NCBI GenBank assembly: GCA_027625915.1
Contig: JANTQA010000044.1
Location: 1 to 64,000, forward strand
Direction: 5' to 3'
DNA: 64,000 nucleotides
Source of the DNA: Anaeramoeba flamelloides
Lineage: Eukaryota; Metamonada; Anaeramoebidae
Shown: positions 13,067 to 25,228 of the stretch, piece by piece
Position numbering within the stretch: the first letter of the stretch is position 1
Layout of the letters: each line of letters starts with the position of its first letter
The notes under the pieces: generated by a model
Seen by the model: the letters and a program-made list of their open reading frames with translations, nothing else
Databases searched by the model: none
Told to the model about the DNA's origin: nothing
Made by a program: the position numbers and the translations under genes

Positions 13067-13461
13067 GAGAATCTGTATGGGCCTGTGGCAACAAAAACCA
13101 ATGTACAATCTGAAGGCCGGGGTTCTATTACCATAACCATTATTTCTTATTGTTTGCCATTTTCTCAAATAGCCACCACGGTGTCATTTTAATGAAAATA
13201 CGACTTATGCTTCTTGGACCACTAATTCTTTGATAAAATCGTTTGACCGAATTGAATATTTTTGGCTATTATAAAAACTGAACGGAATTGGAACAAAATC
13301 CCTCTCAATTTATGGAGCGGATCGGATTTTTGGGACTAATGGCGAGCTCTCAATTGGTTCAACAATATCTCTAATTTAAATTAGGGATTCGGGCAAACAG
13401 GTGGACTTTTAGTAACCACTCTTTAATGGAAAAAAAAAAAATAAAAAAAAAATAAATAAAT
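13067..13461 (+). mobile_element. tRNA-derived SINE, copy 1
   Basis: About 370 bp plus A-rich tail, related to the copies at 21549-21922 (minus) and 31185-31562 (plus). The pol III A box is TGGGCCTGTGG at 13078-13088. The B-box region GGTTCTATTACC follows at tRNA-like spacing. It ends CTCTTTAATGG plus a poly-A/AAAT tail. Flanks share AAAAATTTTTT, the likely target duplication. This copy has more differences than the other two, so it is probably the oldest. Confidence 0.75.
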
Positions 13462-16400
13462 AAAAATTTTTTAATATGTACAAAAAAGTAAAACAATTAG
13501 TTACTTAAATGATATTATTTGAATTCTTAATTGTTGAAATTTCTTTTAAAAATCAATATTTTTTGTTTAATAAATTATTATTTTTTTTTTTATTTACTTG
13601 TGACTGAAACTGTTGGAAATTATATCTAACTTTATTCTAAATAAATTTGATGATTAAATGAGTATATATATATATATATAAATGTTATTTAGTATTTACT
13701 AAAACTTTTTATTATTTTCTTGGAATAAAAATTTGAAAAATTTGAGTTTTAACTGAATGAAAAATCATCAATATCATAAGTTTAAAAATATTTTTTTATT
13801 TTTTTTATTTTTATTTGCAAAAATTGAAAGTTTACTTCTCTTAAAAAAAAACAAATAATCATATTTTTTTCATAAAATTACAAATTTTTTAGTTTAATTT
13901 ATTTTTTTTATGGGAAAATCAAATTAATTACAGATCAAAAAGATAATTATTTTCAAGATAAAATACTTCTTACCTATAATTTTAGTATTTTATATTTTTT
14001 TAGAATTTTCAGTTAAACAATGACAAAAACACTGGTAACTTTTATATTAATATTGAAAAATAAATTGAAAATGTTGGTCAATATAATAATCAAGAAATAA
14101 AGTAAATACAAAAGGTAATTAACTTCAAAAAATATATGCTATTGTGGGATATTGATAAAAACTTATATATGTATATTTTAATTAAGAATAAAAATCGAAA
14201 TTTCAACTGAACAATATTAAAAAATTTTCGGCAATCTTTTTTTTTTGGTATGCCATATTTACTGAGAATAAGTATCGATTGAAAAAAAAAATTACCTTGA
14301 AATGATAGACTATTAAGAAACTAAAAATGATATTTATTTATTTTTAAATATTTTTTATGAAAAAAGAGCTCAAAATAAAGAATTCTGAAGGATAAAAACT
14401 TTATTTAGTTTAGAATATAAAGGCAAACAATATTTAATTACTCTGTTTCAAAGTGAAAATTCTTTTAAAAAATGTATCTTCAATAAAAAACAGGGACTTG
14501 TACGTAGTATTTTCATATTATGAAATTATTTTTTGTAATTCTACATTTACAAATGAGTTTTAAAAAAATACAATTATATACTTCGGGAACCAAAACCATT
14601 TATAATTTATAATTTTTGACTTTAGTTCTATCTTTTTTCTTTTGGATGAAGAAAGTAAAAAAAAGAGGAGATTTAATTCCTCAACACATAGAAACAATTA
14701 TTGTATTTTTATTTATTTTAAACATCCTTTTATTGTATTCACATATATTTCACAATTTACATAAAAAAAGTAGCAAAAATTTTTAATAAATGAAATTCTT
14801 TGTTGCAATAAAAAAGTTTTCTTTATTCGTTCCAATTCCCAAGATAAACTACTCAATTTACCCCTTTTGACTCATCTTGAAATTATTAAGATTTTGAAAA
14901 CTTAAATATAAGAAAAAATTTTAGAGAAATTTTTATTTTCTTCAATTTTTAGCTCAAGATTTTGGAGGTTTATTACAATAAATAGTTGATAAAGGGCTGG
15001 GTTAAACGATATTTTAAATCAAATCTAGATGTTTATATTCATTAAAACAAATTCTTCAAAAAAAAAAAAAAAACATTTTTGACATATATTAAGACATATT
15101 TTCTATTTTAAAACACAAAAATAATGAAATTTTTTTTAAAAAAAGTTTTTTAGACTTTTAAATGGGTTGTAATAATTAGAAAAACCAGTTTATTTTATAA
15201 TTAAATTCGTTGTTAGTATTCGAAAGAAACATATTGATTATTTTTGCAATTCGTATAAGATTTATTTTTTTCAAAAAATCTAAACAAAGTAATTTTCAAT
15301 TTTATTTATTTTTTGTTTTTCTTAATAAAAAAGATTTGATTATTTTCCTTCAGTTCATTTCTTTTGTAATTTATCTTGATCTTTGTTGAATCTTCAATTA
15401 TTCTAATTATACAATCCAATAGCAATTCAAATTGCCAACACTGTCACATTTTGAGAGTCGTTAAGAAATTTTATAGATTTTTCATCATCAAATGGGATTT
15501 TTTGAAATCCTTTCAACTAATTTGATCAATATTTGATTATGAAGGGATATACAATTGTAATTTGTTATTATTAAAATTGAAAAATTCGTTGATTATTATG
15601 TTTTTATATTAAAAACGATAATAATTTGATTTTCTGAAATCAAAATTTAGTAAGAATGATGGTATCTTTTTGAATTTTGGAAACTATTTTTTTTTTTTCA
15701 ATTGAAACAAAATAAAATAGCAAGGGATATAAAATAAAGAGTGAAAGTTAAATTATTTCATCATGAATTAATTGAACTTTGAAAATTATATCTGATTTAA
15801 TTGAACAATTTAAAAATAATATTTTGTTCGAAATATTACTTTTTTAAAAAAGTGTTGAATATTGTCACGAAAATACATATACAGAAATTTGTTGGTTGTT
15901 TTATAGATTAACTTTTGAAAACATTTTTGATCACACTTTTTTAAAATTGATAACATACAATTTTAGTTCATAAAAATTCTTCGTTTTTATTATTTCGGAT
16001 CACTAGTATTTTGGTGTGTTGAGGTATGTTTTTCATTTACCCTTGTGCTTTAGTGACATATTGATAATTTTGCAAAAGACTGGCTTTTGAAATATTAATG
16101 GGAATAAATTTTCACTTCATTTTCGTTTCCAATTTTTCTTTTTTCAAGAAGTTTTCAAAGGAACAAATTGTAATTTATTATCTCGATTTGACTATTTGTT
16201 TGCCCCCTTTTATTGGTTGTAGTTCTATAGATATATTAGAGGTGAACTGCGTATCCTAAAACAAAACAAAATTTCAGAATTGAAAAAAAGATAATTCACC
16301 TAAAATTTTATGCCATTTAAATTTCAAATACCAGTCAAAAAATTAATAAAACAAAAAAAAAAGAAAAGAAAAACAAATTTATTATTTGTTAATTCATTAG

Positions 16401-16599
16401 AAAAAGGAAAAAACAACTTTTTTTTTTTTTTCATAAAATAATTATTAAATATCAAAATCTATTTGGTTCTTTATGAAATTATTGGAAAATAGCTGTAATT
16501 TTCTTTTTGTTTTGGATTATTTTGATTTTCATTTTAATTTCGGAGTATTAATTAATTATGTGGAAAGGATCAAATTAGACAAAAGAAGATAATAGGGAT

Positions 16600-17334
16600 T
16601 TAAATAACTTCTAAAAGTTGGTTGATTTCTTTCAGATTTCGTGCAAATTCCTATGAATTTTTATAAATTCAAAACAAAAAGAAGAAAAAAAAAAATAAAA
16701 AGGTGAGTGAATTGGAACAAGAAAAAGGAGATATAAGACAAAAAGAATAAAAGAATAAAAAAGAAAAAGAATAAAAAGAGAAAGTTACTTTAAATTCAGG
16801 TACCGACATTTCAAATGAATGTGTTTGAACCAATTCGTCTGTATTTGAAACAGAAATATTAACTGTAACAAAGGGCGTCACTAAGTTTTCTGAAATTGAA
16901 CTTGAGAAAGTTACACCGACCTTCCATTTAAAATCGATCAGCTTCCCAACATTGGGCATGGTTAACGAAGGAAGGTTTTCCTTTTCTCTTTCCCAAATTG
17001 TAGCCAATACCTTACCAGCTTGGTTTGTGATTCCTGTTTGGTTTTGTAAAATCTCTAAAAATTGCTTTTGATCTAAATTTGAGATCTTGCTGGCATCACG
17101 ATAAAGGAAAAAAAGCACGTTTATTGTAGACTGAACTTCGTTCTTCCCCAGGTCTATTGAATTCTTTTCCAGCTGACTTTGATAATGGGATACCTGTGGA
17201 ACAGATCCTTTGTATTGTAAAGCATCAACAACGTCCTGGCAAAGCTTAGCAAGCAACTGTTGTGGAAACTTGTTTAAAGAATTAATAGCCGTAAAGATTC
17301 CTTTGGGCGATCTTTTTTCTGAAAAGAAAGACAT
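16600..17334 (-). CDS. COMM domain-containing protein (COMMD6-like), Commander complex
   Basis: Two exons: 17334-16789 and 16650-16600, joined by a 138-bp GTAACT...TCATAG intron; 198 residues, normal for full-length COMMD proteins. The N-terminal helical half (residues about 1-125) precedes a C-terminal COMM domain (about 128-198) with LIDFKWKVGVTFSSS, PFVTVNISV and THSFEMSVPEF. The short second exon supplies the closing helix EFARNLKEINQLLEVI before TAA. COMMD proteins pair through this domain and form the Commander complex that recycles endosomal cargo with CCC and Retriever. The LxDFxWKxGVxxSS motif fits COMMD6 best, but paralogue choice by eye is uncertain. Start is the first ATG in frame, just after a T-rich stretch. 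Confidence 0.88.
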
Positions 17335-19451
17335 TCTTAAAAAGTGAAAAAAATGAAAAAATATTTCTCATCTGAATGTGAAATTTCATTCCTTTAGTTG
17401 TTATTTAAAGCCAATAGTAAATAAATTCTTGAAGGAAGAGTTAAAATCATTTGAAAAACTTCATAGGATCTTTTTTCCTCAGATTAGTGAAAATAGTTTT
17501 AATTCTCTCTATTAAAATAATTTTCATTTTCAGTGTGTAAAGTGTAATACTTTGGTTAAATGAAAACTTTCAGAGAACCTTTGAATAGAAACTTTTGTTT
17601 ATTCACGAAAATGATGCCTCCATTGATAGAACTGAAATTTGAATAACTTTGTGAGTATTGAAAAATATTCATATAGTGGCATAATTTCAGTCAAAGTTAT
17701 TGATTATTAAAAGTAGAAAAAGTTTTTTGTAAATACAGTCCTGTGCTCTTTTAAGGCACAGGAAAAATCAAGAAATAAGGCACAAAAAAATCCCATTAAA
17801 GCACAAAATCAAAGTGAACAAAATAAGGCACAATTTTTCTGAGTAAATTTCCAAGATTACTCATAATGTAATATTCTAAATGTAATATTCTATATATATA
17901 TATTGAAGAAAACACTCAAAATAACTCTGTAATTATTAGGTGAAATTATATCTTGAAATTGGGAAAGTGTCTCAAATCAAAAATTTGTGCCTTAAAGTGA
18001 AATAAATTTTGTGCTTTATATGTCGATTTTTCTATGCCACTTTAAGGCACAGGACTGTAGTTAAAAGAATATATTTTTTTTCTGAATCAAACTCTGAAAA
18101 TTATCACTATCTACTTATTTTAGAATGACAACTAATTTAATAATACATTTTCAAAATACTATTAGATCAATATAAATCAAGAAGAAAAATTATCATTTTT
18201 ATAATTCTTAACAAACCTCTTGATAAAATTCGATGGAATTTTTCAAAATAGGTAGATCTAATTAGGGAAATCAAACAATTAAATGAGTATTCTAGAGAAA
18301 CTTTATTTTACTGAACTTTAGGTAGGTTTTTTACAGGACATATAAAAAATTTGGTTATTTATAAAAAGGTTTTGATTAAAAATTTAAGCAATTACACAAT
18401 CAATTTTCCTAATCTTCACAATTAAAAATGATTTCAGAGGCTATTTTCCAATTATTAACAATAAAAAAAGTTATCTGGTCATAATTTTGTGTCCTGGATT
18501 TTCTTCAATACAATTATAATGATTTATTTTTTTTACGTTTACTTAATTATACCACCTAAAAAATCGCAACTTTCCAATTAATTTACCACTAGTCCGGAAT
18601 TATTACCCTTATTCAGAACTTAAAACCTTTACTTTTCAAATAAACCCCCCACTACATAGCCTTCTTTGTATAATACAATTGAAAATTTGGTGATCAATAT
18701 AATGAGTGGACAAAGACGTTATAATATATGTTTGAAAATATAATCTAAGCTTTTTCTTCTTCTTGTTACAATGTAAAATATAATTCATTATCCTAGAGTA
18801 TATCTAAGTTCATATCACATTTAGAGGTTAAATCCTTGAGATTTGAAGGAAAGTTTTAAAAGATGAATTTAATTTGTTCAAAATTTTTATTAAATTTTTT
18901 ATTTTTTTAGATTAAAATATGATTGTAAAATTTACTCTATTTTTTGAGATTAAAAATACATTTTTATTATTCATTTTATGATTTTTTTATTTAGTAGAAC
19001 TTTAAGTAACAATTATCTTATTTAATTTAATTTATATTTATTGACAGTTTCTTTTATCATTTAATTCAGAATCCTTCTTGTAAAAAAAAAGGGGGGGGTA
19101 TGGATTTTAATTAGAAAAAGATAACAAAAGATGGGTTATTAAAACAACGGAAATGAAAAACACAATAACTAAAAAAAAAATATAGGAAATAAAATTATTC
19201 AAAAGCATTTTTATATTTCCAATTTTAGAATAAAAAATCAATAATATGGTTTTTTATTGTGTTATAAGTATTTATTTATGAAATTTCATTTCAAAAATGA
19301 TAAAGAAAATTCCAAATAATTTATAAAATAATAATAATCATTCAGTATTTATTTAGATTTAAAATAATAAACTGGATTATACAATAGATTTTATATGTCA
19401 AAAAATAAAAATAAAAATAAAAATTATCAAAAAAAAAAATCAATTTGCAAA
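17335..19451. other. spacer between the COMMD gene and HOP2
   Basis: Contains the TA-flanked element at 17736-18057. Otherwise A/T-rich, with weak similarity to the 2.3-3.1 kb region (about 18,210-18,430), a G-run at 19,092-19,098 and no credible gene. Confidence 0.5.
17736..18057. mobile_element. TA-flanked MITE with iterated AAGGCACA motif (322 bp)
   Basis: Starts CAGTCCTGTGC and ends GGCACAGGACTG, perfect inverted termini, with TA on both sides, as expected of Tc1/mariner-type insertion. Both arms carry repeated AAGGCACA or its complement TGTGCCTT at intervals. The smaller CAGTCAGTTTC hairpins share this unit. Termini differ from that family, so it is a related but distinct family. No coding frame. 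Confidence 0.7.
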
Positions 19452-19590
19452 TTAATTGTTTTCAGGATCTAATTTTTTATTTCTTTGAATTTTAATTGAA
19501 TCGACATCTGTGTTATCGAATAATTTTCCAACTTCTTCATCTGTTTCAATCTCTGCATCTTCCTAAATGATTCAAGTATTTAAATTGTAA

Positions 19591-19622
<32 letters not shown>

Positions 19623-22600
19623 ATTTTATTGAAAACAATATTATTCTTTAAAAAAATTATTTTCAAGATTTACCAAAAGTTGTTTTAAAGATTTTCCAGA
19701 CCCTTCCGATATTTGAGAAAATATATCATGTATAATTTTTTTCCTACATTTCCATTTTTTTCTATATAGATCATATTCTATCTTAAGTTTCTTACTTTCA
19801 GGTGGTGTTATATTGGTTGATTCTTTTAATTTCTCAAGTTTTGATGTTTTTGAATTTATTGCATCTTTCATTTCTCCAATTTGTTTTTTAATTAAGCTCA
19901 AAGTTTTCATTCCTTTCATTCTGTTATACTCTATTATTATTTAATTGTTAAGTAAAATAAAAACAAAATTGTTATTTATAATATGGAAATTATAGTGATA
20001 AAAAAAATGATGTTTAAAATTAGTAAGATCCCTCATTCATATGTAGAGTTTATCAAAAAAAAATAGCCTTCTATTTTTTAAGATTCCTAACTTTACCTTA
20101 AAATATAATAACCAAGATTTGAAAGTATTAAGGAATAATTATTATTTTCACCTCTTTTTTTATCAATTCACAAGTGTAACTAAGGAATGTTGTAAAAAAT
20201 AGTTTTTACAATTTTCCAGATTAATAAATAATTCTATGAATTTATCCAAAATTTGCGAATATTATATCTAATATCTGATTATCTAAGTAGAATAATAATA
20301 ATTTTAATCAAACAATACTTTTGCAAATACCAATACTTTGTTTGAAAACTATTTTTTTTTTTTTTTGAAAATCGAAAGATTGGTATTTACTAAATGATTT
20401 TATATCCAAAATCCCTTATATATCAAAAATTAAAAAGGAAGTTTCGTTTAATACTATCAACAATATTATAAATGTATGGAATTCTTTATTTATCTCGAAA
20501 ATTGTAAAATCTATTTCTTACAACATTTATATTTACTCTAGTGTTACTAACAAGCTTTATCCAAAGAAAGCAATATGATCATTTTTTTATTTTATACTCG
20601 ATATGGTTTCAAATAAATAACCTTAACCAATAAAAAATATTTAAAATTATGACAATATAAGAAAAATGAAAATAAAATAAAAATTACAATTTTTGAATAT
20701 TTGAATTATAAAATTAATCGATATAAAAACATTTTATAAATTTGTAAAGAAAAAAAAGGAAAAGTTAAACTAGATTGTTTCGATATTTTTTCAAGTTCTA
20801 TCTAAATAATTTTCAAGTATATCGATATAATCAAAGTAATTTATATGGCTATTGAAAATAAAAAATTTGGATAGAATGCTGATCCAGTTAGTTAAAATTT
20901 CATTTTTGAACTTTTTAAAGTTAAATTTCAAGTTTGGATAGACGTAAATAGGCTTTATCTTAATGAAAAATTTTTCTTTCAGAAAACCAAAATTTTAAAT
21001 TTGAAAACAAATTTTTCACTAAAAATAAATTTATGTTAAACAATACATTGTTATTCATAAAAATGGTTACACAACCTAGATAATGTGAATACTTTTCAAT
21101 TAGTATAATTTCAAAAAATAAACTAAATATTTGATAAAGTATTCCGACAACTCAATAAACACTAAAAATCAATAAAGTAGGAACCTAAATAATATGCGAT
21201 TCACCTAAACAAAAAATATTTTTTTGATTCAACTAGAATTGTGAACTTTTTATACTCCATTTTACTTGGTAAAGTCAAAAATTAAAGTATGACACTATTG
21301 ATCGTAAATTGTATTCGTACCATGATTCAAATGTCTCCAAAAATTAGATAAAAATAGGATTAAAAACTTGATCTCATCAATTAAAAAAGGATCCTTTTAT
21401 GAGTATAAAATTCAACAATTTCGGAAAAAAAAATGTATTTCGATATAAATTTAACGGTTGGATTATCAATATTGAGACTTCAATTCCAAATGATGTCTTT
21501 TTGTGTCTTGTAATGTAAATTAGATTGCTAAAAAATTCATTTTTTTTTTTTTTTTCCATTAAAGAGTTGGTACTAAAAGTCCACCTGTTTGCCCGAATCC
21601 CTAATTTGAATTAGAGATATTGTTGAACCAAGTGAGAGCTGGTCATTTCTCCCAAAAATCGGATCCGCTCCATAAATTGAGAGGGATTTTGTTCCAATCA
21701 GGTTCGATTTTTATAATAGTCAAAAAGATTCAATTCGGTTAAACGATTTCCTCAAAGAATTAGTGGTTCTAAGAAGCATAAGCCCGATTTTTAATTAAAA
21801 TTACACCGTGGTGGCTATTTGAGAAAATGGTAAACAATAAGAAATAATGGTTAAGGGAATAGAACCCCGGCCTTCAGATTGTACACTGGGCTGTGTTTCC
21901 ACTTGCCCATACCGGTTCTCTCAAAATTCATTTTTTTTTAAGAAATTAAATAATTAACCGGGATATTTTTTTTACAAATTATTTCTGAAATATTGGAAAA
22001 ATATTAATGTGGCAATTAACTTTATAAAAAGGAAACAAAACCAATCAGTCTTTAATTTTAGAAGTTAATAATTATAAATAAATTTTGAAATTAAAAAATT
22101 GAAACAATATTTGCTATTTCAATTTCTAAATAGTGTTTTTTACAAATTGTAATATAATTATATTAGGGATTATATCTTTAGATTTTTAAAAGTAATTAAA
22201 AAAAAATTTAAACAAAAAGAAATTTTTTAATTGTGATCATAAGTAAAAAATCTCATAATTAACTGCACAATAATGATTATAATAGATTTTTTCAATCTAT
22301 TTGAAATGTATAATACTAGTATTATCTTTTACCAAGTACAGCATCTTTTATTAAAAAAATATTTAACAATATAAAACTTTTAACATTCTACAATTCAGTA
22401 TTTGAAAAATATCTTATTTAATCGATTTTATAGGAAATATCAAATTAAAAACATTCACACATGAGAATGATGATAACTGTTCAATGATAAATTATAATAA
22501 AAATACACCAAAAAATAAAGAATTATCAATCCTAATAAATTATCTGTGTTTTAAAATTTTTGTAGGACCATAAAAAAAATTCCTTAGTAAATTGGTTTAA

Positions 22601-24587
22601 ATTCTATTGGGGATGTTTATAGATCAAAATCTTAGATACCACCAATTAATTTTATCAGAATTCTTCTATTTTGAAGAATTCAACTTTGACATTACTTCAG
22701 TCATTGAAAAAAAATATTGATCTAACTCAAAATCGGTTTGTTAATTTAAAAAATGAAATTTAACCAAAAACACTAAAAGATGAAAAAATGATTTTAATAT
22801 TTAACAAAAATCAAACTAGTTTCCTATTTGAATAAAATTGTATATTTGTGAATCTTTTAACTATTTGAACTGCATTTTTAATTATCAATTTTAGTTTAAT
22901 TTGCGTTAGTTATTCATACCTTGAGATAGAACCATTTTCTCTTATTTATTAAGTTGAAATGGTTAATTTTTTTACTGAATAAAATAATAAAGAAAAATAT
23001 AGAGAATTGTTTTAAGGGAATAATATCTTTTAAATTTTTTGACCTAAATTTAATAGAGATTGAAAAAATTATTTGCCAATTACTTAGATTTGAAAAACCT
23101 TTTTATTTTCAATATTAAACATATTTCTTGATAAGTAATCCTTATTTAGAAATTGGTAAAAAAAATAATAATAGAGACTAGTCCCTTAAAGTATACTTTT
23201 GAAATAGAATTTATATAAATTAGAAAATAGATTGGGATTTTGATCTTCAAATCGTTTTTTCTTCAAAACATAAAATTGTAAACATCAAGACGTTAATTGT
23301 CTTAACAATATAAAACATCATTTTAGGCATTTTAAAAAAGTGTGACTAAAAACTTTTTAATAGAGGTATAAAAATGGTTCTATTGAAGCTTAGTCAACTG
23401 TTTAAATTAATTTTTTTTGTGAAATTCTCTTTCAAGCTTTTTTCAAACTAATCCACAAATTCAAAAAATAATGTCTCTTTTTTTCGAGTTTTTTTGAGAA
23501 AAATCGATTTTTAAAAGTTAATAATTATGGTATATCCTGTTCGAGAGATGATAAATAAAAAAAAAAACCTTTTATTTTGAGTATTTTGAGTGACTCCCTT
23601 ATTATTTATTGTATGAATAACTCTACTTGGATATGTTTTCAATTTCATTTTTATTCTTCTTTTCGAAATCTATTTTATTCAAGAAAAGTTATTCTTTAAT
23701 CAATATGACGGGACATATTCAAAATACTCAAAATAAAAGGTTTTTTTTTTTATTTATCATCTCTCGAACAGGATATACCATAATTATTAACTTTTAAAAA
23801 TCGATTTTTCTCAAAAAAAACAAAAAATAGAAAATCTATTTGTGATTGAGTTATCAAAAAAACATAAGACAATTATTCAAATATCCAAAAACAAAATATA
23901 TTTTTTTTGATGAGAAAATTATATTTTACCTTTACGAAAAGTTTGATTTTCGATTATCAATTTTTGATGTTTTACTTTCATTGTTTTTATCTGATTGTCC
24001 ATTTTACCAATAGCTCCCTCATCAGGAATCTCCATCTTTGATTGGTTGACATACCATATTTTTGCTTTTTTCCATGACTGCTCTGTAATATATCCTTCTT
24101 TTAAAAGCTCTTCGATTACTTTTTTCACCGTAGTTGTAGTGATCTTTGATTCCAAGTTATCGACAATATTTGTTACGCTAAAAGGACGGTTCTTTGTTTT
24201 GAATAAGTCCTTCATTAAAGGCTTTCCTTCTTGAAGAGTATATTTTTTTATCGATTGACTTTTTTTTTGAGAATTGGCTGAAGTTTTTGGCTTTGTCTTT
24301 GGCTTTTGTTTTGGCTTTGGTTTTGGCTTTGGCTTTTGATTTATTGTCGTTTTTGGTTTTTTGGTTTCAGAGACTTGTTCTTTAGTGTTTTTTTTTGTAG
24401 TATTCCTTAGTTTTTTTTTTGGTTGTTTGTCAACAAAATCTGAATCTGAACTTGTATGCATACGATTCTTGATTTGAGTTTTGTAATCATCAAGACTGTC
24501 AGACAAAGAGTTACTATTTGAACTTATCGAGATTTCTAAGGAACTACCAGAAGAACTTGAAACATCTTTTTTTCTTTTACGACTCAT
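19452..24587 (-). CDS. HOP2: HOP2 / PSMC3IP (TBPIP) meiotic recombination factor
   Basis: Three exons: 24587-23930, 19930-19674, 19562-19452 (TAA); phases agree and give 341 residues. Residues 1-110 are a low-complexity Ser/Lys extension with KPKPKPKPKQKPKTKPKT, absent from typical Hop2 (about 200-230 residues). Residues about 115-185 form the winged-helix domain (KNRPFSVTNIVDNLE, VIEELLKEGYI, KIWYVNQ). A coiled coil follows (KMDNQIKTMKVKHQ onward). The C-terminal block has ITPPE, YRKKWKCRKK and EDAEIETDEEVG, the TBPIP signature. Hop2 with Mnd1 stimulates Dmc1/Rad51 strand exchange in meiosis. The ATG at 24587 is chosen because no ATG precedes it in frame. Intron 1 is 3,999 bp (19931-23929); intron 2 (19563-19673) carries an AAT microsatellite. 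Confidence 0.88.
19592..19621. repeat. AAT/ATA microsatellite in HOP2 intron 2
   Basis: About ten consecutive AAT units occupy much of the 111-bp second intron of HOP2. Confidence 0.85.
21290..22330 (-). repeat. dispersed repeat R4, copy 1, split by a SINE
   Basis: Segments on both sides of the SINE at 21549-21922 match a continuous stretch at about 38,040-38,690. Left-side matches include ATGATTCAAATGTCTC, AAATTTAACGGTTG and TTATCAATATT. Right-side matches include ACAAATTATTTCTGAAAT versus AAATTATTTCTGAAATC, and CTTTATAAAAAGGAAACAAAA. Both sides lie in HOP2 intron 1. Family and ends unknown. Confidence 0.6.
21549..21922 (-). mobile_element. tRNA-derived SINE, copy 2
   Basis: Reverse-strand copy in HOP2 intron 1, same sense as the gene. 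Read on the minus strand it starts GAGAGAACCGG, with A box TGGGCAAGTGG (the best of the three copies), then the B-box region GGTTCTATTCC, and ends in a poly-A tail. A 17-bp target duplication, AAAAAAAAATGAATTTT on the minus strand, flanks it. Very similar to copy 3 at 31185-31562. Confidence 0.85.
23489..23820. mobile_element. foldback element with ~100-bp near-identical inverted arms
   Basis: The arms 23489-23589 and 23719-23820 are reverse complements over about 100 bp with almost no mismatch. Landmarks: GAGAAAAATCGATTTTTAAA, GGTATATCCTGTTCGAGAG, CCTTTTATTTTGAGTATTTT. They are separated by about 129 bp of unrelated spacer. It lies in HOP2 intron 1, about 110 bp from the 5' splice site, so pre-mRNA could form a long hairpin. 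No coding frame. Confidence 0.8.
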
Positions 24588-25042
24588 AACTTTGGAAAAT
24601 GAATAAAAAAATGTGCTGTTCAAAGATTAAAATTAATGGTTGTTTTATTCCTTTTCCAAAAAAGATTTGACAATTTTTTTTTGATCTAAAGTAGTTATTT
24701 AGTAGATGGTTATAACAATTCAGATCTGAAGATTATTAATAAAAAAAAACTTTTTTTCAAATTCTTTTTATTCTTACAAAGTCAAGTTATTACTTTTCTT
24801 AATTGTAATTTCATTCGAAAATATTCTGTTAATTTTCCTGAAGAAAATAAAAACTTCAAAAGTTAAAAATAGTCAGATCTTATACTTGTTCAAGAACCAT
24901 TTCAAACAAACTGACATTTTTTCCTCCCTCTTAAAAACAATCAAATCAAAATTTATTATTCAAAGTTTATTTTTCCATTTTAATTCATCTAAATTAAAAT
25001 AAAAAGTTTAATCTTCATATTACTATTTTTTGCCAAATAAAT

Positions 25043-25228
25043 GGAACAAAAATTTCATTCAGCTTTTCAAAAAAACTGTTTTTAATCATATAACATTTCA
25101 ATTTTTTAATTCTTAAAATCTGTTTAAAATATTAATTATCTCTTCGATAATTGGGTACTTTTTTGATCATTTGTTTTAATTCTTGGAACGTTTTTTTTTT
25201 TGAAAAGCTGACTGAAAATTTTGTTCTT
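25043..25228. mobile_element. palindromic MITE-like element, family with 1887-2062
   Basis: Arms GAACAAAAATTTCATTCAGC and GCTGACTGAAAATTTTGTTC are inverted copies, about 186 bp end to end, each followed inward by a TTTTCAAAAAAA-type run. Non-coding. Confidence 0.55.

Larger units (their letters stand above)
9648..16599. other. 7-kb spacer without recognised gene
   Basis: Very A/T-rich. Contains R1 copy 2, SINE copy 1 and microsatellites (ATAT/ACAT runs at about 11,978-12,012; TA run at about 13,666-13,680). The open frame at 11537-11743 lies in the T-rich part of R1 and is not considered a gene. Confidence 0.5.
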
